Source of the DNA: Kocuria sp. TGY1127_2
Lineage (GTDB): Bacteria > Actinomycetota > Actinomycetes > Actinomycetales > Micrococcaceae
Direction: 5' to 3'
DNA: 64,000 nt
Assembly (NCBI RefSeq): GCF_013394385.1
Contig: NZ_AP022834.1
Coordinates: 2,108,001-2,172,000, forward strand
In this document: in pieces, positions 15,631 through 25,774 of the stretch
Layout of the letters: each line of letters opens with the position of its first letter
How positions within the stretch are numbered: position 1 is the first letter of the stretch
Position numbers and translations under genes: made by a program
Notes under the pieces: model-generated
Seen by the model: the letters and a program-made list of their open reading frames with translations, nothing else
Told to the model about the DNA's origin: nothing
Databases searched by the model: none

Positions 15631-18600
15631 CAGATCAACCCTGCTTTCCTGTACTCGTGGGCCTGCATCTCGGTCATGCGCTGCATCATGTGCTCCGGGG
15701 ACCGTTCCAGACGTTCCTGGATGGTGTAGTTATTTTCGATCTTCTGACCGTCCAGGGTGCTAGTCCGGACTTGCTCCGCCAGAGCGTGCATATCCGACCA
15801 CTGAGGTTTGGACAACACCGCATCGGGTTGCCGGGTCTGGTGGGATACCAACTGCGCATGACCGGCGTTCTCCAACCAACCGCCACCGTCATACAAGAAT
15901 GGTTTGACCAAGCCGCCACCGGAGTACCCGTGCCCGTGCCCGATCGCACCGAGCATGCCCGAGGCGCCATAGCGAGCTTTGGCGTAGCGCATCCCCGCGA
16001 CCAGGGAGGCCAGAGGGTCCATCCGGTTATTCGGCAATGACGGGTCCCGGTAGGCATCAAATGTGGACGGGATGACCTGGACCAAACCAGCCGCCTCGTT
16101 ACCGCCGGAGTTGACGTCAACGATGCCCTGCCGGGCGTTAGGGTTACCCCCAGATTCGGATTGAATCTGTCGGATCCAGGCGTCGACGTAGTCGTTGCTA
16201 GTCGGCAGTCCCACCCGTTTCAGCGCGTCCTTGACCTGTGGTCTCCACGCCTCAGCGGACTTGGACGCGGACACGTTCCCGTCCTCGGAACCACCGCCCC
16301 CGAACATATCGGAGATGAAGCTGACAGCACCTTCGATGATCTTCTCGGCCCCGCCCTTGGCGAAGTCCGTCATCAAACCGGCGCCGGGGATCTTGCCCAA
16401 CAACGGGCGCACGAACTTATCGAGCATCCAGTTGATCAGCTTCGCGGCCCAACCGCCCCCATCACCACCGTCACCGCCGGGATTCTCGTAGGTCTTCACG
16501 CCCTTACCGGGCTGACCCCACGTCTCGACCAATGCTTGATAGTCACCGGAATGCGGCCAGTCTCCACCGGACATGAAGTGATCCATGACCGACGAGGAAT
16601 CGTGCGAACCGGGATGGTCCAGGCCCAGGGCATGGCCCATCTCGTGGACCAGAACCCCGTCGACACGGTCGGCCGGGACACCAGGCGAGACCTGGATCGT
16701 ATTGCCCGAGTAGTAGCCCCAGCCGCCGGAGGCTCCGTTGACGAAGTTGGATACACCAGGCCCGCCGGAGCCCATCTTCACGTCCAGGGCGGACCGGCCC
16801 ATCCATGCTTTAGCTGCCGCTTGGGTGGAGGCTCCGGAGATGTTGGTGTTCTTGAACACCATTTTCCCGGTCTTAGAAGCCTGGGCCTGCATGGAGCCCC
16901 AGACACTAGTGCCGGGCCCGTGCGGTGGGACGGTTCCTGCGTAGGCGCCGCCGTGCAGTTTCGGTTCCCGTGTCTTCTGCGGGCTCGAGGGAAGGTCACC
17001 AGTCTGGTTGATGGTGTCCAGGTATCCGGGGTATTTCTTTTCGAACCTGCGACGAGAGGCCTTGTTGACGACATACTCGTCGGCGTGGACGATGCCGGCC
17101 GGGTCGTACTTGGCACCGGGGCCGGTGTAGCCGCCACTGGACCAGCCGACTCCGTCGAACTTAATCGGGTCGACACCGAACTTCCCGGCGATGTCGTTGA
17201 AGTGCTTGACGAACCCGTCTCGGATGACCGTGTTGATCACGAACGAGACAGGCTTTTTGACGATGTCCTGGACCTTGTCCCAGACGTTTTTGATGCCGTC
17301 TTTCGTCTTGCGGAAGAAGTCAACGACGGTTCCTTGGAGGAAGTCGCCCATGGGCTTCAGCACAGTGTCGCGGATCCAGTTCCAGGCGCTGGAGATCTTG
17401 GAACTGATGGCGTTCCACACGTCGGCGATCCGGTCACGGAGCCAGTTGAAGGCCGGGACCAGGACATTATCGATGAACCATTTGATGCCGTCCCAGACCG
17501 GTTTGATGATCGTGTTCCAGACCCACTGGACTTCCATGCCGAGCCCACGCCAAACCAGCGATACGACGCTCTGGAACCAGCGGAAAACCGGGACGAGGAT
17601 CGTGTTGATGACCCAGTTGATGGCGTCCCAAACGGGTTTGATGATGCTGTTCCAAACCCATTGAATAGCTGTGCCGATGGCGTTCCAGACGGTGCTGGCC
17701 ACCGAGCGGAACCAGTTGAACACCGGGACAAGGATCGTGTTGATGAACCCGTTGATCGCGTCCCAGACCGGTTTGATGATGTTGTTCCATGCCCAGGAAA
17801 TGGCCGCACTGATCCCGTTCCAGACCGGGACGATCACGTTTTGCCACAGCCATGTAAAGACCGGGCCCAGGACGTTGCGGACGACCCACATGATCCCGTC
17901 GAAAATCGTCAGGATCGCGGCGACCGCGATAGCGATGACGATTTTGATCCCGGTCCAAACCGGCTGGATCACGTTGATGTAAAGCCAGTTGAAGACCGTG
18001 CCGAGCACGTTCAGGGCGGACTGGAACCACGGCAGCGCGACGGTGGTAAACCAGGTTACGACCGCCTGGATCGCTATCTGAATCGCGTTCCACGCGGGAA
18101 CCGCGACGTTCTGCCACAGCCAAGTAAAGAACGCACCCACAGCTTGGATCGCTACACCCAGTGCTGGGAACACGGTGGTGGTCAGCCAGGTGATGGCTAT
18201 GGTCAAGCCCTGCGCGATCCAGGTGATCAGGGTGGAAAGAATCGTGACCAAAACCTGAATGACCGGTACGAGCAGGCTGACGATGAAGCTGATCAGCATC
18301 GTGATCGGCGGCAACAGAGCGGTGATTACCTGGATCACGACCCCGAAGATCGCGACGAGTGGCGGCAGGACAGCCGAGACGAGCTGCATGAATACCGGCA
18401 CCAGCTGGGTGAACAGTACGTCGACCAGCATCTTGATCACCGGCATCACGGCGATCAGGATTTGCTGAACTGCGGTTACTAGTGCCCCGAACAGTTGCCC
18501 GATCAGCGGCCCGACGGTGACCATGACGCCGCCGATGGCTTGCCCGATCCCGGTCACGACCGGCCCGAGACTGGACATAATCGTCCCGAACATTCCCCCG

Positions 18601-20804
18601 AGCGAGGTCTTCAGTTGGTCCGAGGTCGATATGGCCGAGACGATCAGCGAGATGAGCATGCCCCATGGACCGCCCAGGAACCGCAACCCGCCGGCCAGCT
18701 TCCCGAGAATCCCGTTAAACGGGATGAACTTGTTGACTACGGCCTCGATGGGTCCGGGCAGTTTCAGGGCGTTGGCGACCATGGCCCCGAGCCCGGCCGC
18801 GACCGGGGCGAGTGCGGCACCGATGCCGGCGAAGACCTGGACGGGCGCGGACTGCACAAATCCGGTGAACGCTCCCTTGGCGGTGTGCAGACCGTTTGCC
18901 AGTCGCTCCATGAATCCGGGGAACCCGGAGGAGGTGACTTGCCCGTCCGCGGCCTGCCAGGCGGCCCGGAAGGCACGGATTCCACCGATGAGCTCGTTCA
19001 TCCCGGCGAACAGGGGCGAACCTGGGGTGATGCCCATGCTCATGACAATGTTCTGTGTCAGGTTGTTGCCGCCCAGCTGGGTCATGGCTGCCCCGACCCG
19101 GCCGATCGCGCCGGCGACGGACTCGAAGAACGGGGTGACTTTCCCGGCCAGGGCATCGGCTCCGGCGGTTAGGACGCCGAATAGGGTTTTTGCCAGCGGT
19201 AGGAATGGTTGGACCGCTCCGGCCCCGAGCCGGGATATGGCGGCTTTGAGGTTCGCGAACGAACCGGAGGTGGTTTTGCCCATCTGGAACGCGGCATCAC
19301 CGACGCCGGACTTCATGGCGCGCGCGAACGTGTCGAAGTCGATCTTGCCCTTCGAGACCATGTCTGAGACTTCGGCCGATGTTTTCCCGGTTTCCTTCGA
19401 GAGGAAGGACAGGGCCGGGACACCGGCATCGGAGAGCTGGAGTAGCTCGTCGCCTTGGAGTTTGCCGGTGGCGGCGACCTTGTTAAAGATCGAGCCCATG
19501 GAGTTCATATCGACCCCGGCGATCGCCGCCGAGTTCGACACGGTTTTGAGTACGTCCTCGAGTTGCGCTCCGGGTTTGATGCCAGCGGCAACGGCTGCGG
19601 CAGCGGTCGAGGCTGCCTCGTTCAGCCCGTAGGAGGTTCCTTTGACCGAGGCGGTCGCGTTCTTCATGATCTCGTCGACATCAGAAGCTGAGTTGCCTAG
19701 GCCTGTCAGTTTTGCCTGGGCATCTTCGATCTGAATGGCACGGTTCAGGCCCCCGGTGACGGCGATCGCGCCGATACCGGTGGCGACCCCGGCCAGGGCC
19801 GCACCGGCTTTGACCCCGAAGCCGACCATGGAGTTGGCCATGCCGGAGACTCCGCCCATGACTTTCCCGGCGGCATTGGATGCCTCTGCGCGGAAGGTCG
19901 AGAAGCGGGTGGCGGCTTGGGAGACGTACCCGCCGAGGGTGCCCATCTTCCCGGTGACCGGTGATATTGCCGAGTCGGCGTCACGCATGCCGGTGACGAA
20001 GTTGCCGATACCGGCCCGGACCACTCCGAGTCCACCGGCGGCCTTGCTGAGGGCCCCGCCCATGGTGGAGCCGACTTTGGATACGGTTCCACCGAGGGTG
20101 CCCATCCGACCAGTCAGCGCTGACGAAGCGGCGTCCTGGGATTTTAGGCCGGAGAGGAAGTTCTGAGCCGGGGCTGCGGCTTTGTTGAACACGGTCCGGG
20201 CCGCACCACCGAGGGTGCCCATCCGACCGGTCAACGACGAGGATGCCGCGTCCTGGGATTTCAGACCGGATAGGAAGTTCTGGGCCGGTGCGGCCGCCCG
20301 ATCGTAGACAGTCCGTACTGCCCCGCCCAGGGACCCCATGCGCCCGGTCAGCGCGGATGCTGCCGCCTCAGTGGAGGTGAAGCCGGCCGCCAGGTTCTGA
20401 AACGGTGCCGCGGCTGCGTCAAGGCTTTTGCGTGTGGTTCCCCCGAGGGTGCCCATGACGCCGGTGAAGCTGGACGCGGCGGCTTGTGCGTCGTTGAACC
20501 CGAGCCGGAAGGTCGAGCCCATCTGTTTGATCAACGCGTTGGCGTTTTTGACCTCGGCACCGAGAGGCCCGGTCAAGTTCATGGACTTGACTATGTCCGC
20601 GCCAAGACCGGCAACGAGTTTATTGGAGGCTCTCAGCCCATCGGACATGCCGCCACTGAGCTCTTTGGATACTGTTGCCCCGGCGTTCCGGCCAGCTTTC
20701 GCTGCCGGTGCCATGAGCGTCTTCTCAATGTTGCTTTGGATCCCTTGAGCGGAGGGGATGAGGGAGATGTACGCCTGGGCGAGTTCGACTTTGTCTGCGG
20801 CCAT
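15630..20804 (-). CDS. Tail tape measure protein with metzincin-like and SLT lysozyme domains
   Basis: A 1724-aa protein that sets tail length. Residues about 80-290 contain imperfect 40-residue repeats around GRMGTLGG. Long hydrophobic stretches lie near 320-350 and 660-870. Residues about 880-1190 contain Trp-rich repeats ([19 protein letters not shown]). The C-terminal part holds two enzyme-like modules: a zinc metalloprotease motif, [11 protein letters not shown] (about 1387-1397), matching HExxHxxGxxH, and a soluble lytic transglycosylase-like domain (about 1530-1640) with the catalytic Glu in IQSESGGNP and the [12 protein letters not shown] motif. Both could help DNA entry through the cell wall. 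Confidence 0.92.
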   Translation of the reverse strand: MAADKVELAQAYISLIPSAQGIQSNIEKTLMAPAAKAGRNAGATVSKELSGGMSDGLRASNKLVAGLGADIVKSMNLTGPLGAEVKNANALIKQMGSTFRLGFNDAQAAASSFTGVMGTLGGTTRKSLDAAAAPFQNLAAGFTSTEAAASALTGRMGSLGGAVRTVYDRAAAPAQNFLSGLKSQDAASSSLTGRMGTLGGAARTVFNKAAAPAQNFLSGLKSQDAASSALTGRMGTLGGTVSKVGSTMGGALSKAAGGLGVVRAGIGNFVTGMRDADSAISPVTGKMGTLGGYVSQAATRFSTFRAEASNAAGKVMGGVSGMANSMVGFGVKAGAALAGVATGIGAIAVTGGLNRAIQIEDAQAKLTGLGNSASDVDEIMKNATASVKGTSYGLNEAASTAAAAVAAGIKPGAQLEDVLKTVSNSAAIAGVDMNSMGSIFNKVAATGKLQGDELLQLSDAGVPALSFLSKETGKTSAEVSDMVSKGKIDFDTFARAMKSGVGDAAFQMGKTTSGSFANLKAAISRLGAGAVQPFLPLAKTLFGVLTAGADALAGKVTPFFESVAGAIGRVGAAMTQLGGNNLTQNIVMSMGITPGSPLFAGMNELIGGIRAFRAAWQAADGQVTSSGFPGFMERLANGLHTAKGAFTGFVQSAPVQVFAGIGAALAPVAAGLGAMVANALKLPGPIEAVVNKFIPFNGILGKLAGGLRFLGGPWGMLISLIVSAISTSDQLKTSLGGMFGTIMSSLGPVVTGIGQAIGGVMVTVGPLIGQLFGALVTAVQQILIAVMPVIKMLVDVLFTQLVPVFMQLVSAVLPPLVAIFGVVIQVITALLPPITMLISFIVSLLVPVIQVLVTILSTLITWIAQGLTIAITWLTTTVFPALGVAIQAVGAFFTWLWQNVAVPAWNAIQIAIQAVVTWFTTVALPWFQSALNVLGTVFNWLYINVIQPVWTGIKIVIAIAVAAILTIFDGIMWVVRNVLGPVFTWLWQNVIVPVWNGISAAISWAWNNIIKPVWDAINGFINTILVPVFNWFRSVASTVWNAIGTAIQWVWNSIIKPVWDAINWVINTILVPVFRWFQSVVSLVWRGLGMEVQWVWNTIIKPVWDGIKWFIDNVLVPAFNWLRDRIADVWNAISSKISSAWNWIRDTVLKPMGDFLQGTVVDFFRKTKDGIKNVWDKVQDIVKKPVSFVINTVIRDGFVKHFNDIAGKFGVDPIKFDGVGWSSGGYTGPGAKYDPAGIVHADEYVVNKASRRRFEKKYPGYLDTINQTGDLPSSPQKTREPKLHGGAYAGTVPPHGPGTSVWGSMQAQASKTGKMVFKNTNISGASTQAAAKAWMGRSALDVKMGSGGPGVSNFVNGASGGWGYYSGNTIQVSPGVPADRVDGVLVHEMGHALGLDHPGSHDSSSVMDHFMSGGDWPHSGDYQALVETWGQPGKGVKTYENPGGDGGDGGGWAAKLINWMLDKFVRPLLGKIPGAGLMTDFAKGGAEKIIEGAVSFISDMFGGGGSEDGNVSASKSAEAWRPQVKDALKRVGLPTSNDYVDAWIRQIQSESGGNPNARQGIVDVNSGGNEAAGLVQVIPSTFDAYRDPSLPNNRMDPLASLVAGMRYAKARYGASGMLGAIGHGHGYSGGGLVKPFLYDGGGWLENAGHAQLVSHQTRQPDAVLSKPQWSDMHALAEQVRTSTLDGQKIENNYTIQERLERSPEHMMQRMTEMQAHEYRKAGLI

Positions 20805-20845
20805 AAGTGGGCGCCTCCCTCAATATGTGAATGTGGGTGCACCAA

Positions 20846-20897
20846 AGAAGGCGGCCAAGACGTTCCGGGTGGTCCCGGGGTGTCTTGGCCGCCTTCT
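20846..20897 (-). terminator. Strong hairpin between tail chaperones and tape measure
   Basis: A perfect 16-bp stem (20846-20861 with 20882-20897) with a small inner CCGGG/CCCGG stem; TTTGG follows on the minus strand. It lies between gpGT and the tape measure gene and probably acts as a partial terminator or attenuator. Confidence 0.6.
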
Positions 20898-20912
20898 AGA
20901 GGTGTCGGTTTT

Positions 20913-21320
20913 TTATGTGTTGTGTTGTCGGGACGGGAGGGCGTGACCGTATTTGGCCAGCCACCTGTCACGTCGGGCTTGGTTACGCGCTTCGACCTGA
21001 CGTTGATGCTCGTAGGTCGGTGGGGTTTCGGGTGCCTTGGGTTTCCGCCCGGATCCTCCCCCGCCTTGGTAGAGCTGCAACTGGCCAACGTGGAACAGGC
21101 TTCTCAGTGCGTGTTCGACCACGGTCAAAGAACCGTTGCCGCCGACTCTGCGCATCACGGCGGAGTCCGGTGGGAGGTTTTCCAACAGCACGGCGATCTT
21201 CCTGGGGGTGACTAGGCCGCGGTACATGTCGACAAGGTCGATGTTGCAGTACCGGTGCAGGTCGAATTCCAGGGCGCCGCCGTGGTGTTCGAGCGCGTAG
21301 AGAAGCCCGATTAATCGACC
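20913..21320 (-). CDS. Tail assembly chaperone, frameshift extension (gpT part of gpGT)
   Basis: A minus-one frame, open from the slippery site CCCTTTG (21320-21326 on the minus strand) to 20913, giving 135 residues fused to the first 116 of the upstream protein (251 aa in all). After the shift it reads GRLIGLLYALEHHGGALEFD and then HRYCNIDLVDMYRG, a typical second tail-chaperone sequence. The first ATG in this frame (21227) would lose that conserved part, so frameshifting is the better model. The C terminus is basic and Arg/Gln-rich. Confidence 0.8.
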   Translation of the reverse strand, partial: GRLIGLLYALEHHGGALEFDLHRYCNIDLVDMYRGLVTPRKIAVLLENLPPDSAVMRRVGGNGSLTVVEHALRSLFHVGQLQLYQGGGGSGRKPKAPETPPTYEHQRQVEARNQARRDRWLAKYGHALPSRQHNT

Positions 21321-21667
21321 AAAGGGCGGACGAACTCGCTCAAGTCTTCGAAGAAGCGACGCATCTCAGTTTGTCGGGCCTTGCCCTTGCCTTTGGGGTC
21401 GTTTTCTTTCAGGTCCTCAATCAGGGTGCGGTACTGTTCCCCACCGAGCAGGATGCGCATTCCTTGGCTGACGCTTTGCTGCAGGGTGTCCCCGAATTCG
21501 AGGTCGTCCAGGTCGTCGATATCGATTTCGTAAACGTTGCCGCGCCAGTTGAATTCGTGGATGCTGCTGTCGACTTCTTCGGATGCTGTCTGCCGGTCCT
21601 GGGGCTGCTTCGCTCCGGCTTCTTTGGCGCGGGCGGCAGTGTTGGTGTTCTTGCGGGGTGTAGCCAT
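21311..21667 (-). CDS. Tail assembly chaperone (gpG-like)
   Basis: A 118-aa protein starting at 21667, upstream of the tape measure, as in all long-tailed siphophages. The N terminus is low-complexity (ATPRKNTNTAARAK), then an acidic middle and a helical end (RRFFEDLSEFVRPLVD). The slippery heptamer lies four codons before the stop. It chaperones the tape measure during tail assembly. Confidence 0.8.
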   Translation of the reverse strand: MATPRKNTNTAARAKEAGAKQPQDRQTASEEVDSSIHEFNWRGNVYEIDIDDLDDLEFGDTLQQSVSQGMRILLGGEQYRTLIEDLKENDPKGKGKARQTEMRRFFEDLSEFVRPLVD

Positions 21668-21844
21668 GGTGGTGGGCCTTTCGAATATGTTGTTTGGCTG
21701 ATACTCGTTCAGGTGGTCTCGATGGGTTTTTGTTGAGGGTGGGCCGAGGCCGGGGACCACCTATACCTTCCATGCCGTGGACAAGATTCCTTGTCGGGCG
21801 CGGATGGCCGGCCCCGACCCACCCGGTCTTAAGTGGGCGACAGG

Positions 21845-22534
21845 TTAGGCTGCTTTTTCGCCCTCGGTGTCGTCTTCACCGGCCGGCAGTTCAGGGGTCG
21901 TATTGGCCTCATCGTTGCCTTCCCCGTCGGTGCCTTCGGCGTGCTTGGCGTAGTCGGCATTGTTGGTGATCATGTAGCCGTCGCCGATGAACTTCGCCGT
22001 CATCTCGTAGAGGGACAGGTCATCGTTCTTATGGTCGAGGGTGCCGCGGTCGGTGATCTGGATGTGCGGCCACACGTAGATAACGAAGTTCTCGCCATCG
22101 GTGAACTTGAAGATCGCCCAGCAATCCAGGGTCTTCAGTGAGCCGGGAAGATCCACGATCGTCTCGTTCGTGCTGCCGGCGACCTTTTTCGGGGCGCCGT
22201 GATCCCAGTACAGTTCACCGACACGGACGGATTCCTCCAGTGCCTGGATGGTCGCGGACCGGTTGGTCTGGGTGATCTTGTTCTTGATGATTTGGGATCC
22301 TTGCAGGCCCTTGAACTCTTCCGAGTCAATATCGGTATCGAAGGGGACACCGTCTTCGGAGAGCCATCCGAGCGGCGGGTGGGTCTCGGAGAACTTGACC
22401 AGGTCGTTACTGGATCGGGGAAGCTGGACGGTTTGGTCGCGGTGGATACGTCCGAGCCAGACGTCGGTGTCGGAGTCGCCGTAGGCGCGGGCGTTGTCGG
22501 CGTTGCGGACGTCTACTGTTTCGAGAGTAGCCAT
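21845..22534 (-). CDS. Major tail protein
   Basis: A 229-aa tail-tube subunit, judged by size, position and composition: beta-rich core with RAYGDSDTDVWLGRIHRD, LGWLSEDGVPFDTDID and the helical KNKITQTNRSATIQALEESV, the pattern of actinophage tube proteins. The last 30 residues form an acidic, Glu/Asp/Thr-rich tail. It lies between the tail terminator and chaperone genes. Confidence 0.8.
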   Translation of the reverse strand: MATLETVDVRNADNARAYGDSDTDVWLGRIHRDQTVQLPRSSNDLVKFSETHPPLGWLSEDGVPFDTDIDSEEFKGLQGSQIIKNKITQTNRSATIQALEESVRVGELYWDHGAPKKVAGSTNETIVDLPGSLKTLDCWAIFKFTDGENFVIYVWPHIQITDRGTLDHKNDDLSLYEMTAKFIGDGYMITNNADYAKHAEGTDGEGNDEANTTPELPAGEDDTEGEKAA

Positions 22535-22602
22535 GATGGTTTCTCGCTTTCTTGGATCGATTGGTCTGGTACCAGGGGTGGTGGCCCTAAATCAGTGGGT
22601 GG

Positions 22603-23019
22603 TTATGGGTGGCGTAGGACGAGGTTCGCGTTGAACGTGTACCGGGTCCGCCCGTCGGGGTCTGGCAGGTTGATCGGCATCGATGCACCGGTGGAGCGGA
22701 TGAGGGCGGTGTGTTCGTCGTTGGTGAGCTTCTGGCCACGGTTGAATCCCCAGGTGAGGATGGTGGTCCGCAGGTCCATGGCTGTTTTGGAGGCCAAGGA
22801 TTCGCGGTTCTTGTGCCAGGATTCGATGGCGTAGGTTTCGGTGCCGGTGACCCCGTAGAGCCGGTCGTCGCCGGTGATACGGAAAAGCCGCACCCACGCG
22901 GTGGCGGGTGCGGCTGGTTCGCGGGTGCTGATGATCAGGTCCGGGTGCGCTGCCGAGAGTTTCTCGATCAGGGCTTGTTCCCCGTCGGGCAGGTAGTCGA
23001 ACATCGGTTCTGGGCTCAC
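22603..23019 (-). CDS. Tail terminator protein
   Basis: A 138-aa protein immediately upstream of the major tail protein. ALIEKLSAAHPDLIISTREP and then a beta hairpin ending in TRYTFNANLVLRHP match the small tail-completion/terminator fold by layout. It overlaps the neighbouring gene by 4 bp. Confidence 0.65.
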   Translation of the reverse strand: MSPEPMFDYLPDGEQALIEKLSAAHPDLIISTREPAAPATAWVRLFRITGDDRLYGVTGTETYAIESWHKNRESLASKTAMDLRTTILTWGFNRGQKLTNDEHTALIRSTGASMPINLPDPDGRTRYTFNANLVLRHP

Positions 23020-23273
23020 CTCCCCGCGTTGAGGGCTTTGGTCAACGCTCGATGTTTGGCCTCATCGGATTTGGCCGTATGGGTTGTTGCCACGACTTGG
23101 GCACGGGACCGGTCGTAACCTTCGAACGAGTCGGCTTTGAACCCTCGTTTGTCCCCGCCGGCTGCGGTCTGGATTCGTTTGGCCCGATCCACGAGGTCTT
23201 TCTTCAAATTCGGGTGTCGCAACAGCTGCCCCACGGCTTTACGGTTCAACACCACTTTCACGGGTTTGCTCAC
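23016..23273 (-). CDS. Neck or tail-completion protein (HK97 gp10-like)
   Basis: An 85-aa basic protein: VVLNRKAVGQLLRHPNLKKDLVDRAKRI, then a Gly-Asp linker and a strand with RAQVVATTHTAKSDEAK. The short helix-plus-hairpin pattern and its place between connectors and tail terminator fit the gp10-like neck family. Overlapping ATGA junctions lie on both sides. Confidence 0.6.
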   Translation of the reverse strand: MSKPVKVVLNRKAVGQLLRHPNLKKDLVDRAKRIQTAAGGDKRGFKADSFEGYDRSRAQVVATTHTAKSDEAKHRALTKALNAGR

Positions 23274-23638
23274 GGTTGCTGCTCTTCCCTCCTATTGGCG
23301 GATCGCTTCTTCAGCTGAATCACGATGTGGGATAGCCCAATGGGTGATTCCCACACTTGGACTGGGACGCTGATCTCCAGGCCGGGGATGTACTTGCCGG
23401 AGTTGAAAAGAATGTTGATCTCATCGGCCGAATCCAGGTCCGGCCCGAACCCGCCGTAGGCGACCCATTCGGTTTCTTCGGCCAGGGCCCGCACCAAGTC
23501 CTCAGACCCGCCTGCCGGTTGGACGTTGAACGATCCCAACGGGGATTGGACCATATGGTCGTAGTCGGGAATTTCTTGGCCGTGGTCGTAGATGGTGCCG
23601 GGTTTCGAGCGTGTTAGTTGTGCGTTGAGGAAGAACAT
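23270..23638 (-). CDS. Head-closure protein (putative)
   Basis: A 122-aa protein starting MFFLNAQLTRSKPGTIY at 23638, one of the small beta-barrel proteins following the connector in siphophage head-tail modules. An Asp/Tyr-rich centre precedes VQVWESPIGLSHIVIQLKKR. It begins two bases after the preceding stop. The role is assigned from gene order. Confidence 0.6.
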   Translation of the reverse strand: MFFLNAQLTRSKPGTIYDHGQEIPDYDHMVQSPLGSFNVQPAGGSEDLVRALAEETEWVAYGGFGPDLDSADEINILFNSGKYIPGLEISVPVQVWESPIGLSHIVIQLKKRSANRREEQQP

Positions 23639-23640
23639 CT

Positions 23641-24216
23641 TTAGGCCCTGTCCCCTCGCTGGATTTGGTAGTTGGAGACGGCTTGGGACCATTCCTCGGT
23701 CACGATGGTGGTCCCGGTGGCACCGTAGACCGCGCTCATCGCCCCGACCTGGATGGACTGGACGCCGGGGTATTGACCGACCCGTAGTAGCGCGGCCCAA
23801 GTGACTGGACCGGTGATCTCTTCCGGGACGGTCTCGAGCCCGGAGGAGAGGATGCTGACGTCGATCGCTTCCAGATTGCGGGGTGTGACGGTGTTGAATT
23901 CGAGGATTCCGCGCCGGGATACCCGCGTTTTGGTGGGTTCGCCGTGGATGGAGACTCGTTCGATGACCGGGTTCAGGACGGGTAGTTGCACGTATCGGGT
24001 CCCGGTCCCGTCGAGGATGAACTGTTGCGGGCCCGGATTGGTGACGGGGTGCCGGACGGCTGCCCGGAATCGTGAGGACGCATTCCGGCATGCTTCGATG
24101 ACCCGCACGTCCTCAGCGGAGAACGTTTGGTTGTAGTAGGTGGTGGCGAGGTCAGCGACGATCTCCGGGTCGCACAAGTAGTCGTGTGTCGTCGTATCGG
24201 CCACTGACCTCACCAT
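23641..24216 (-). CDS. Head-tail connector protein
   Basis: A 191-aa protein. Helices at the N terminus (DPEIVADLATTYYNQ, EDVRVIEACRNASSRFRAAV) are followed by a beta segment (GTGTRYVQLPVLNPVIERVSI) and a C-terminal helix, as in gp6/gp15-type adaptors under the portal. It is downstream of the capsid, as expected. Confidence 0.65.
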   Translation of the reverse strand: MVRSVADTTTHDYLCDPEIVADLATTYYNQTFSAEDVRVIEACRNASSRFRAAVRHPVTNPGPQQFILDGTGTRYVQLPVLNPVIERVSIHGEPTKTRVSRRGILEFNTVTPRNLEAIDVSILSSGLETVPEEITGPVTWAALLRVGQYPGVQSIQVGAMSAVYGATGTTIVTEEWSQAVSNYQIQRGDRA

Positions 24217-24235
24217 CCAATCTTTGCCGGGCGGT

Positions 24236-24412
24236 TTACGCCTCGGCGGTCTCGGTTTCTACCGGCTCGGGAGGTTTCCGGGCCTTGTTGGCCGGTCGCC
24301 GTTTCCGGGCCGGTTTCTGTTCTGTGTGTTCGTCGGGCTCCGGGCGCCCGCCGACCTTCGCAGCGTCGACGGGCTTGTACCGGATCCCGTTGATCACGAC
24401 CATCTCGGTCAT
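24236..24412 (-). CDS. Small basic phage protein (58 aa)
   Basis: It starts at 24412 with AGGAGG nine bases upstream. Residues MTEMVVINGIRYKPVDAAK begin a small fold, then an Arg/Lys/Pro-rich tail. It lies between capsid and connector genes; small proteins with a VVINGIRYRP-like start are common there in actinophages. The function is unknown. Confidence 0.55.
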   Translation of the reverse strand: MTEMVVINGIRYKPVDAAKVGGRPEPDEHTEQKPARKRRPANKARKPPEPVETETAEA

Positions 24413-24437
24413 GACCAACCACCTCCTGCTGGGGTTT

Positions 24438-25772
24438 TTACTCGGAGTCGTCGCCACCCGCGTTGCCGGTGCCGGCCTCGGGGCCGGTGACCAACAGCGA
24501 GGGGTTGAGGATCCCGAATCCGGCGCGGAGCTCGGCCAGGACGGCGACGAGGTTTCGGATGAAGAAATCCGCGTGCGAATCCGTGGCCGTGATCGTGGCC
24601 TGCTCCCGGTCCCAAATGACGCAGGTGGACAGATCACCGAGGATGAACTTCCCGGTCCCGGACAGGCCGGGTACGACCACGCGAGGCCGACCCCAGATCG
24701 TCGCGGGTCCGGACTGCCAGGGGCCGGCGCCGAGGTAGCGGCCGGTGTTGTCCTTAAGCAGGTCCAGTTCTTCGTCGAGTTCCGGGGAGACCAGCGCGGC
24801 GGTGACGTTGCCGTTGCGGCGGGTGATCTTGGAGATCGCCTTACGCATCGTGCGGACGACGTCGCCGTCGAAGCTCTGGTCCTGCAGCCCGCTGGTGTTG
24901 AGGATGCCGTCCCATTCCTCTTCGCCGACAGGGTTGTCCTTGTCGCCGGCGAGGATGAGCCGCTCCACTTCCTCTTCCAGCCCCTGGTTGAGGAACGAGT
25001 CAATCATCGTGCGGATCTGCGCGGCGTCGGAGAGGGTCTTGCGGGTGACGGGCATCCAGTGGGCGACGGTGATGACCTCGGCCGATGCCTTACGGAAGGC
25101 CAGCGACGATTCGGGCTTGACACCGACGTTTCCTGTCGTCGAGGGTGCTTCCTTCACACCCTTGGCGTTGCTCTCGTTGCCGTCCTCGCCGGTGGGTACC
25201 AGCTGGGCGTACTCGATTTTGTCCGAGCCGGTGGTGCCGTTGGTGATGACCTCACGCAGCTTCGGCGCCACATACGGGTAGGGCACGAGGCCGAGCTTGT
25301 CCGGGGTGATCAGCGTCGAGGCGTCACCCTCGGTCTGCCCGGACGAGGTCAGCAGACCCTTCATGCCGCCGGGAACCTGGACCTGACCCATGGACAGGTC
25401 AGATTTCGACGGGATGCCCTGCGGGTAGCGGTTACGCAGGCCCTGGTACTCGTCGGATTTGGTGAAACGTTCGCCGAGCGACTTGAACTGGGACTTGAAG
25501 CTGCCCCCACGCTTGGCGCCGTTGAGGGCCTCCTCGTTGAGCTCACCGGCCTCTTCGGCCTTCAGCAGCTCACCGACCTGCTCGAGATCGCGCTTGGTCT
25601 TAGCCTGCTCAGTGGCCTTAGCTTTCTCGCCCTGCGCCTCACGGAACAGGTCACTGATGCTCTTACGTTCATCGTCGGTCAGCTCACGGGCGGCGGTCTC
25701 GGCGGTCGCGGCAATGTCGCGGGCCTTCTCGAGCTTTTCGACCCAGGGAGCTTTAGTTGCGGTAGCCGGCAT
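24438..25772 (-). CDS. Major capsid protein, HK97 fold
   Basis: A 444-aa protein with a charged coiled-coil delta domain in the first 100 residues, likely removed by the adjacent protease, followed by a typical HK97-family core: STLITPDKLGLVPYPYV, the E-loop region near 195-240, AHWMPVTRKTLSDA, and the P-domain helix EEEVERLILAGDK. GGGGDDSE-like acidic residues end it. It directly follows the prohead protease. Confidence 0.93.
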   Translation of the reverse strand: MPATATKAPWVEKLEKARDIAATAETAARELTDDERKSISDLFREAQGEKAKATEQAKTKRDLEQVGELLKAEEAGELNEEALNGAKRGGSFKSQFKSLGERFTKSDEYQGLRNRYPQGIPSKSDLSMGQVQVPGGMKGLLTSSGQTEGDASTLITPDKLGLVPYPYVAPKLREVITNGTTGSDKIEYAQLVPTGEDGNESNAKGVKEAPSTTGNVGVKPESSLAFRKASAEVITVAHWMPVTRKTLSDAAQIRTMIDSFLNQGLEEEVERLILAGDKDNPVGEEEWDGILNTSGLQDQSFDGDVVRTMRKAISKITRRNGNVTAALVSPELDEELDLLKDNTGRYLGAGPWQSGPATIWGRPRVVVPGLSGTGKFILGDLSTCVIWDREQATITATDSHADFFIRNLVAVLAELRAGFGILNPSLLVTGPEAGTGNAGGDDSE

Positions 25773-25774
25773 GG

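Noticed and set aside
16161..18482. 773-residue plus-strand frame opposite the tape measure
   Set aside because: Asp/Arg-rich antisense shadow of the Trp-rich repeats; no start signals and no domain.
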